A DNA stretch of 37,718 bases from an uncultured Synechococcus sp. (GTDB lineage Bacteria > Cyanobacteriota > Cyanobacteriia > Phormidesmidales > Phormidesmidaceae), in the NCBI GenBank assembly GCA_937911865.1, contig CALDSK010000045.1, positions 1-37,718 on the forward strand, given 5' to 3'. Each line of letters opens with the position of its first letter. Position 1 is the first letter of the stretch. The notes beneath the pieces were generated by a model. That model was not told the origin of the DNA and made no database searches. It saw nothing but the letters and a program-made list of their open reading frames with translations. Shown one piece after another: positions 32,605 through 37,718 of the stretch. A program made the translations under genes and the position numbers.

Positions 32605-33732
32605 ATGTATCTTACCACCGATATGGGTATTACTCTAACGTTGCAAGCAGCTGCTGAGCTATGGGAGAAGGCTGAGCAACAGCATGTGCCGATAACGTCC
32701 ATTGATCGTTCTGACTATTCGTACTGTGCCAGCTGAGCTGGGCAGCGGCTTTGTCAGAGATGTCGCGCTGCAGCCAGGTATGGAGCTGTGCATTTTTGAT
32801 CGGGTCTACCAGGACATAACGTATCGGTTTCCGGAAAGCCAGCATCCGGTTCAGTTTATGGTTTTGCTTTCGGGCGTTGTCGATAGCGGTGATTTTCTCT
32901 ATCAAGATGCTAACTGGGGCTATATCGGCGGTAGCGGTATTCAGCATCCGGTGAGTTCTTTTTTCCGGGGTCACAGCGTCAAGTTGGTGTGAATATTCAT
33001 GTGCAGCCGCGCCTGCTAGCGCAGCTCTTTGGCCTGCCGAATGAAGAGTTATCACCTGAGCTAAGGCGTTTGATACCCGGTAAAAGCCATTCTCAGTATG
33101 TTTTTTCACCGAAGACGACAGGCGCTATACGGGCGGTGGTGCGGCAGATTATTGACTGTCCTTTTTCGGGGACAACTAAGCGGCTGTATTTGCAAGGCAA
33201 GATTTTGGAGCTGATAACGCTTCAGTTATCAGGCGTGATGGAAGGCGATGCTGGCCAGCGGCCCCAAAAGCTGAGGCCAGATACGGTGGCACGGCTGCAT
33301 CAGGTGGCTGCGATAGTGCGATCGCGTTTAGAAAATCCGCCGAGTCAGACTGAGCTGGCTAGGGCGGTGGGTATGAGCGATCGCACGCTGCGGCGAGGCT
33401 TTAAGCAGCTATTTGGCATGACGGTGGTGGGCTATCTGACGCAGCAGCGTATAGAGCAAGCGGAGCAGACGCTGCGGATGGGCAATTGCACCGTAGCAGA
33501 GGTTGCTAACCGGGTGGGCTACGCGCATTTGGGCCATTTTGCAGCGGCGTTTAAGCGGCATTTTGGGATTACGCCGAGTCAGTGCTTGCAGGGCAACCCT
33601 CAAACGGTGATGACAGAAGCGCTGGTAAGAGAAGTGTTTGGGCTAGACTGTCGCATCGTAGATGATTCGGTAGCTAGTATGTCGCTATGTATTCCGATAG
33701 GGCGAAAGGTTACAGCAAACACTCATTTATGA
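32605..33732 (+). pseudogene. AraC-family (PchR-like) regulator broken by two frameshifts
   Basis: Three pieces of one PchR-like gene lie in order. Piece 1 (from 32605; LQAAAELWEKAEQQ) stops at 32736. Piece 2, in another frame (about 32715-32950; ELGSGFVRDVALQPGMELCI, VQFMVLLSGVV), continues the sensor domain. Piece 3 (about 32950-33732; VGVNIHVQPRLLAQLFG to the full DNA-binding domain with LENPPSQTELARAVGMSDRT and HLGHFAAAFKRHFGITPSQC) returns to the frame of piece 1. The two shifts therefore cancel. The second lies next to a run of six T at 32959-32964. The protein would also have an unusual 45-residue tail after the normal end of the family. It is a decaying paralogue, or a gene misread at two places in the assembly. 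Confidence 0.8.
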
Positions 33733-33762
33733 TGGATGCTAATTAGATCCAGTGGACTTTTG

Positions 33763-33800
33763 CTAAGCGGTCAGCGCCGCAAAAGCCGCTGACCGCTTAG
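33763..33800. terminator. Strong hairpin, probable terminator
   Basis: A perfect 14-bp stem CTAAGCGGTCAGCG (33763-33776) with CGCTGACCGCTTAG (33787-33800) and a 10-nt loop, followed by TATCTTATTTT. It lies 31 bp after the frameshifted AraC gene and separates it from the next AraC gene. Confidence 0.7.
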
Positions 33801-33832
33801 TATCTTATTTTCCCGGAATAATTTATTATTAA

Positions 33833-33847
33833 TGAGAATAAGTATCA
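33833..33847 (+). promoter_or_regulatory. Fur-box-like element directly before the AraC gene at 33851
   Basis: TGAGAATAAGTATCA matches the 7-1-7 Fur pattern at 12 of 14 positions, the best of the four in this window. It ends 3 bp before the ATG at 33851, so the transcript would be nearly leaderless or the true start is the ATG at 33866. Confidence 0.65.
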
Positions 33848-33850
33848 TCT

Positions 33851-34879
33851 ATGGCGAGTAGTCGTATGCCTCTCGATAGCAATAGAACTATTGATCAAGC
33901 TGAATTTGACGCGCTTTGGGATGAGGCAGATGCAAGTGGTGAAGCCGTTTGGCAAGAAGATGCCATTGAGTGCCGGGAGGCTGTCCCGAAAAAGCTAGGC
34001 AAGGGTGAGGTACGGACGATTGCGCTACAGCCTGGGCTGGAAGTTTGTATTACGACTGTTCGGTATCGGCGATCGCTTCGTTTAGACTGCCATGTCAATA
34101 ATGAGAGGACGCTCATGTCCAGCTACTATTTGGCAGGTGAGCGTCGCTATATTAATCCTGGGATTCAGATTGAGGAAGACCGGCAAGAAAATGCGGGAGA
34201 ATCTTGTCTTTGCTATCTGCGTGACGCCCGTATGATCCGGTATTTGCCCGCTGAGCAGATGCTTCAGAATGTGTTAATTTCCGTTAGTTTTGAGAAGCTA
34301 CGGACATTTGAACTGGAAAGTAAGTCGCCTGTTCCGCTGCTGCGGCAGCTGATACAGGAAGAAACAAAGGATAGCTTTCATCAGTCTCTGAATAACATTA
34401 CCCCTGTGACGCAGCAAATTCTGCGGCAGATTATTGACTGTCCTTATCGTGGCGTCATCAAGCGAATGTATTTGGAGAGTAAGGCAATTGAGCTGTTGGC
34501 GATGCAGTTTCAGCAGCTGAGCGAGGGGCAAAAGGCAAACTCGGCGGTGCCAAAGCTGAGTGCTTCGGATGTGGAGCGGTTGCAGCGGGCGCGGGATATC
34601 CTTCAGCGCAGTTTTGCAGATCCGCCGTCGCTGCTGGCGCTGGCAAAGCGGGTAGAGCTGAATGATTTTAAGCTGAAGCAGGGGTTTCGTCATCTGTTTG
34701 GGACGACGGTGTTTGGCTATGTGCAGGTGTGCCGGATGAAACAGGCGCAGCTGCTATTGGAAGATTCTGAGCTGAGCATTGCGGATGTTGCGGCTCGTGT
34801 TGGCTATGGCGGCACCAGTCAGTTCTGTAATGCCTTTAAGCGACATGTGGGTATGCCGCCTAGCCGCTATCGCCGGTAA
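33851..34879 (+). CDS. AraC-family (PchR-like) transcriptional regulator
   Basis: 342 residues. The sensor half (VRTIALQPGLEVCITTVRYR, LMSSYYLAGERRY, CLCYLRDARMIRYLPAEQML) and the DNA-binding half (about 238-340; VERLQRARDILQRSFADPPS, LNDFKLKQGFRHLFGTTVFG, SIADVAARVGYGGTSQFCNA) are both complete. The start may be ATG 33851 or ATG 33866, since a Fur-like box ends 3 bp before the first and no ribosome site is seen there. It lies 111 bp upstream of an AMIN-type TonB receptor gene on the same strand and probably activates it. Together with the receptor and the lipoprotein gene start at 37632 it makes a regulator-receptor-binding-protein unit, the mirror image of the one at 27373-32367. Confidence 0.9.
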   Translation: MASSRMPLDSNRTIDQAEFDALWDEADASGEAVWQEDAIECREAVPKKLGKGEVRTIALQPGLEVCITTVRYRRSLRLDCHVNNERTLMSSYYLAGERRYINPGIQIEEDRQENAGESCLCYLRDARMIRYLPAEQMLQNVLISVSFEKLRTFELESKSPVPLLRQLIQEETKDSFHQSLNNITPVTQQILRQIIDCPYRGVIKRMYLESKAIELLAMQFQQLSEGQKANSAVPKLSASDVERLQRARDILQRSFADPPSLLALAKRVELNDFKLKQGFRHLFGTTVFGYVQVCRMKQAQLLLEDSELSIADVAARVGYGGTSQFCNAFKRHVGMPPSRYRR

Positions 34880-34954
34880 ATAATCCCGATCAATCAAAAA
34901 AAAATCCGTTTGCCTCAATTTTGGTGATAGGCGGCCAACTATGCTCAAGCTTAT

Positions 34955-34969
34955 TGAGAATTAATCTTG
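34955..34969 (+). promoter_or_regulatory. Fur-box-like element before the second AMIN-type receptor gene
   Basis: TGAGAATTAATCTTG. The left half matches the Fur half-site at 6 of 7 positions; the right half is poor. It ends 21 bp before the ATG at 34991. Confidence 0.45.
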
Positions 34970-34990
34970 ATTGGTTTGAGGTGTAATGAT

Positions 34991-37603
34991 ATGTACGGTA
35001 GAGAACAGCAATACGGCGTATGGTTTCGCGTGGTGCGGTGGTGCTTGTCTGGGCGATGGTCGCCGCTGCTGATGTTGACGGCTGGGTTACTAGGAGCTTC
35101 TGGATTTGCTGGTTTGAGGGTGCAAGCAGCGCAGACGCGTGAGGGTGTAGAGGCATTGGCGGAAGAAGAGGTTGTTGCTTCAGTGCGTTCGAGAGAACTT
35201 GATGAGGCTGCGACTAGCGTAGAGGATTGGCTGGCACAGATTGAAGCGGCGCTGACCGAGGTGACTGGGTTTCGGGTGGAGGATACTGACACTGGGTTGC
35301 AGGTAGTGCTAGAGGCTGATGGTGAGATTACGGCATCGGAACCGCGTTCGGCGGGGAATGCGCTGATTGTTGAGATTGCGAATGCGAGTTTGAATTTGCC
35401 GGAGGCGGTGGCGGCTGAGCAGTTTGAGCCTGCTGAGGGGATTGCGCTGGTGCAGGTGTCGGCGCTGGCGGGCGATCGGGTGCAGGTGGTGGTTACGGGG
35501 ACGGATGCGGTGCCGGAGGTGGCGGTTAGTGCAGATGCAACAGGGCTGACGCTGAGCGTAGCGCCAGGAGTAGCGCAGGTTGTTGAGAATGAAGATGCGA
35601 TTCAGCTTGTAGTAACAGGGGAGGAAGATGAGGGTTACAATCCCTCAAGTTCTAGCACGGCTACCCGAACCAATACACCGCTACGAGATCTGCCAGCCTC
35701 CGTTCAGGTCATTCCTCAAGAAGTTATTAGAGATCAGGGCGTAACAGAACTGAGAGAAGCTATTCGAAATAACGCTCCGGGTGTGCAGTTTTCTACAAAT
35801 TACGGCGGATTTGGTGGAGGAAACATCATTATTCGCGGCTTCGAGCAGGCCGGAGGGGCCGGGGCAGGTGTCACTTTTAGAGATGGATTTCGCAATTTCG
35901 ATCAGTTTGCTATCACAGATCTCGCTAATATTGAGCGAATTGATGTCTTGCGCGGACCCGCTTCAGTTTTGTTTGGGCAGGTGCAGCCTGGTGGTATCGT
36001 CAACATAGTGACCGAGCAACCTCTAAGCGAACCTACATACACAGTAGAGACTACCGCAGGACAATTCAGCTTTTATCGCTCGGACATCGATTTTTCTGGA
36101 CCGTTAACAGAAGACGGCGATGTGCTCTATCGCTTGAATGCTGCCTATCAAAACTCTGGCAGTTTTCGAGATCAGGTGAACGAGGAACGCTTTTTTATCG
36201 CTCCCGTATTTCAATGGGATATTAGTGAGAACACGTCTTTAGATTTTGATTTTTCCTATCTGTACAATGATCCAGTCTACGATGACGGTTTGAAGCCATT
36301 AAATGATGGATCTCTTGTTTTACCCATTGAACGATATCTAGGCTACCCTTCGTTAGATGGTACCTATACAGAGCAGTGGCGAGCCGGATATAGACTGAAT
36401 CATCAATTTAGCGACGACTGGAGACTTCGTAACGCATTCACTTTCTCTTCTGACTTGTTGGTTACTGACCGAAGTACCTTTAGTTCTCGCGACCTGATTG
36501 ACGATCGTTTTGTGGAACTTATTTTCAGAGGAGATGAATCATACCTCCGAGAAAACTATCAGCTCCAGGCCGACCTGATTGGAACATTCTCTACGGGCTC
36601 TGTGGATCATGAGTTAACCGTTGGTCTCGAGCTATACCGATATGATGTCAACGGTTTTGAAAGAGACTCGTCCGACATACCGCTACTAGACGCTTTTAAT
36701 CCCGATTACGATGTCGAACGTCCAGAGCTTGGACCTTCTTTTCAATATGGTTATCTGCTCAGTAGCTTGGGCATTTACATTCAAGATCAAATGGACATCA
36801 CTGATAATCTTATTCTGTCACTCGGTGGGCGACTCAGCTTTGACGAGCTCGAAGATTCTGGTTTTTTCGGATCTGGGACAACCCAATCAGATAGCGCCTT
36901 TAGCCCTAATCTTGGCATTGTTTATCAGCCAATCGAGCCAATTTCCCTCTATGCTAGCTTCGCTCAATCTTTCAATCCATCTATCGGGCGATCCCAAGAC
37001 GGTTCTTCCTTCGAGCCAGAACGCGGCACACAGTATGAAATTGGTATCAAGACAGATATTAGCGAAAACCTATCTGCCAGCTTAGCAGCATTCGATCTGA
37101 CTAGAAGTAATGTGTTGACAACTGACCCCGACGATCCTGACTTCTCAATTCAGACGGGAGAGCAGCGCAGTCAGGGAATTGAACTTTTGCTGACTGGTGA
37201 AATCTTACCAGGATGGAATATCTATGCTGGCTACGCCTATACGGATGCAAAAGTCACCGAAGATAACCGTATACCAGTCGGTGACTCGTTAAGGAGAGTT
37301 GCTGAACATACGGCTAATCTGTGGACAACCTATGAGATCCAAGGGGGAGATTTACAGGGATTGGGATTAGGATTAGGATTGCTTTTTGTTGGAGAACGAG
37401 AAGGCGACTTACCAAACAGTGATTTTGAATTGCCGAGCTATTTTCGGACTGATGCATCGATATTTTACCGAAAAGAGAATTGGAGGGCTGGCATTAACAT
37501 CAACAATTTGTTTGACACGGAATATTATGAAAGTGGTAGCAGCTTTGGTGTCTATCCAGGCTCACCGTTCAACGCTCAGGCAACGCTCTCCTACACGTTC
37601 TAA
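34991..37603 (+). CDS. AMIN-domain TonB-dependent siderophore receptor
   Basis: 870 residues from the ATG at 34991, which has a GAGG site 9 nt upstream; a TTG at 34967 is also in frame but lies inside the Fur-like box. A signal peptide (about 20-47, LLMLTAGLLGASGFAGLRVQ) is followed by an AMIN domain (about 90-192; AEQFEPAEGIALVQVSA), the TonB box IQLVVTG (203-209), a Ser/Thr-rich linker, and the plug (LPASVQVIPQEVIRDQGVTE; GNIIIRGFEQAGGAG; IERIDVLRGPASVLFGQVQP; GGIVNIVTEQP). A barrel ends in the expected aromatic residue (ATLSYTF). The plug and barrel resemble ferrichrome/hydroxamate-type TonB siderophore receptors. The first 640 bp are strongly G-rich on the coding strand, but from about 35640 the composition is balanced, suggesting a chimera. 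A hexamer repeat (GGATTA, about 37360-37380) encodes GLGLGL. Confidence 0.9.
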   Translation: MYGREQQYGVWFRVVRWCLSGRWSPLLMLTAGLLGASGFAGLRVQAAQTREGVEALAEEEVVASVRSRELDEAATSVEDWLAQIEAALTEVTGFRVEDTDTGLQVVLEADGEITASEPRSAGNALIVEIANASLNLPEAVAAEQFEPAEGIALVQVSALAGDRVQVVVTGTDAVPEVAVSADATGLTLSVAPGVAQVVENEDAIQLVVTGEEDEGYNPSSSSTATRTNTPLRDLPASVQVIPQEVIRDQGVTELREAIRNNAPGVQFSTNYGGFGGGNIIIRGFEQAGGAGAGVTFRDGFRNFDQFAITDLANIERIDVLRGPASVLFGQVQPGGIVNIVTEQPLSEPTYTVETTAGQFSFYRSDIDFSGPLTEDGDVLYRLNAAYQNSGSFRDQVNEERFFIAPVFQWDISENTSLDFDFSYLYNDPVYDDGLKPLNDGSLVLPIERYLGYPSLDGTYTEQWRAGYRLNHQFSDDWRLRNAFTFSSDLLVTDRSTFSSRDLIDDRFVELIFRGDESYLRENYQLQADLIGTFSTGSVDHELTVGLELYRYDVNGFERDSSDIPLLDAFNPDYDVERPELGPSFQYGYLLSSLGIYIQDQMDITDNLILSLGGRLSFDELEDSGFFGSGTTQSDSAFSPNLGIVYQPIEPISLYASFAQSFNPSIGRSQDGSSFEPERGTQYEIGIKTDISENLSASLAAFDLTRSNVLTTDPDDPDFSIQTGEQRSQGIELLLTGEILPGWNIYAGYAYTDAKVTEDNRIPVGDSLRRVAEHTANLWTTYEIQGGDLQGLGLGLGLLFVGEREGDLPNSDFELPSYFRTDASIFYRKENWRAGININNLFDTEYYESGSSFGVYPGSPFNAQATLSYTF

Positions 37604-37631
37604 ACTCAAGCAGTTAGTCATACCTTGTAAA

Positions 37632-37718
37632 ATGATTAAACCTCAATGGTTAAGAAATTACCGTGTCATCATTCTATTTCTACTTGCTAGTCTAATGACC
37701 TTTGTTATATCTGCTTGC
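37632..37718 (+). CDS. N-terminal signal peptide of a lipoprotein gene cut by the right edge
   Basis: An ATG at 37632, 28 bp after the receptor gene, opens a frame of 29 codons to the window edge. It reads a basic start (MIKPQWLRNYR), a hydrophobic core (VIILFLLASLMTF) and a lipobox VISAC whose Cys is the last codon in view. By position and by analogy with the other receptor/lipoprotein pair (28464-31232 with 27373-28407), a second iron-siderophore binding lipoprotein is likely, but only the leader can be seen. Confidence 0.65.
   Translation, partial: MIKPQWLRNYRVIILFLLASLMTFVISAC

Noticed and set aside
32630..33109. A 159-codon minus-strand frame
   Set aside because: It lies opposite the frameshifted AraC gene, whose three pieces align with its paralogues and explain the region.
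1..37718. Transposase genes, insertion sequences, tRNA or rRNA genes
   Set aside because: None seen on either strand, although several genes are broken and mobile-element activity was suspected.

Overview
The window looks like cyanobacterial chromosome. HIP1 palindromes (GCGATCGC) recur throughout, for example at 682-689, 2065-2072 and 2182-2189. Two TonB receptors carry the AMIN domain typical of cyanobacterial receptors, and DUF1350, WD40/STAND and CHAT genes fit the same origin. No rRNA, tRNA, CRISPR array or transposase is visible.

Layout. (1) 1-2466, minus strand: two tandem fatty-acyl-AMP ligase (FAAL) genes. The upstream one is broken by an 88-bp imperfect tandem duplication; the other runs off the left edge. 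(2) 2693-3849: a nucleotidyltransferase-like gene that appears to have lost its catalytic segment, a small overlapping partner, a bidirectional terminator and a small conserved protein. (3) 4263-10129, minus strand: a STAND/caspase-like locus. A CHAT-TIR-STAND ATPase lies 3 bp upstream of a second STAND ATPase with a membrane segment, a long coiled coil and a DUF4384-like end. A decayed WD40 fragment follows. (4) 10662-18100, plus strand: an overlapping three-gene cassette (haem-oxygenase-like diiron enzyme, MLE-type enolase-superfamily enzyme, GH3 acyl-acid amido synthetase), then a polytopic membrane protein, an unknown protein and a DUF1350 hydrolase. A 70-bp remnant of the membrane-protein gene lies in front of the cassette. 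(5) 18172-37718: an iron/siderophore uptake island. It holds a single-chain double ABC transporter of the IrtAB/YbtPQ type, three TonB-dependent receptors, one complete siderophore-binding lipoprotein and the start of a second lipoprotein, and five PchR-like AraC regulators, one of them frameshifted.

How the genes may work together. In the island the receptors would take ferric siderophores across the outer membrane. The lipoprotein and the ABC protein would carry them onward, and the AraC proteins would sense the ligand and activate nearby receptor genes. Fur-box-like TGAGAAT elements sit just upstream of four of these genes. No FecCD-type permease and no recognisable NRPS or NIS siderophore synthetase is present. 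The best candidates for undescribed biology are the CHAT-TIR-STAND pair (a possible NAD-depleting or proteolytic defence module) and the diiron-enolase-GH3 cassette (a possible small amide-forming natural-product pathway).
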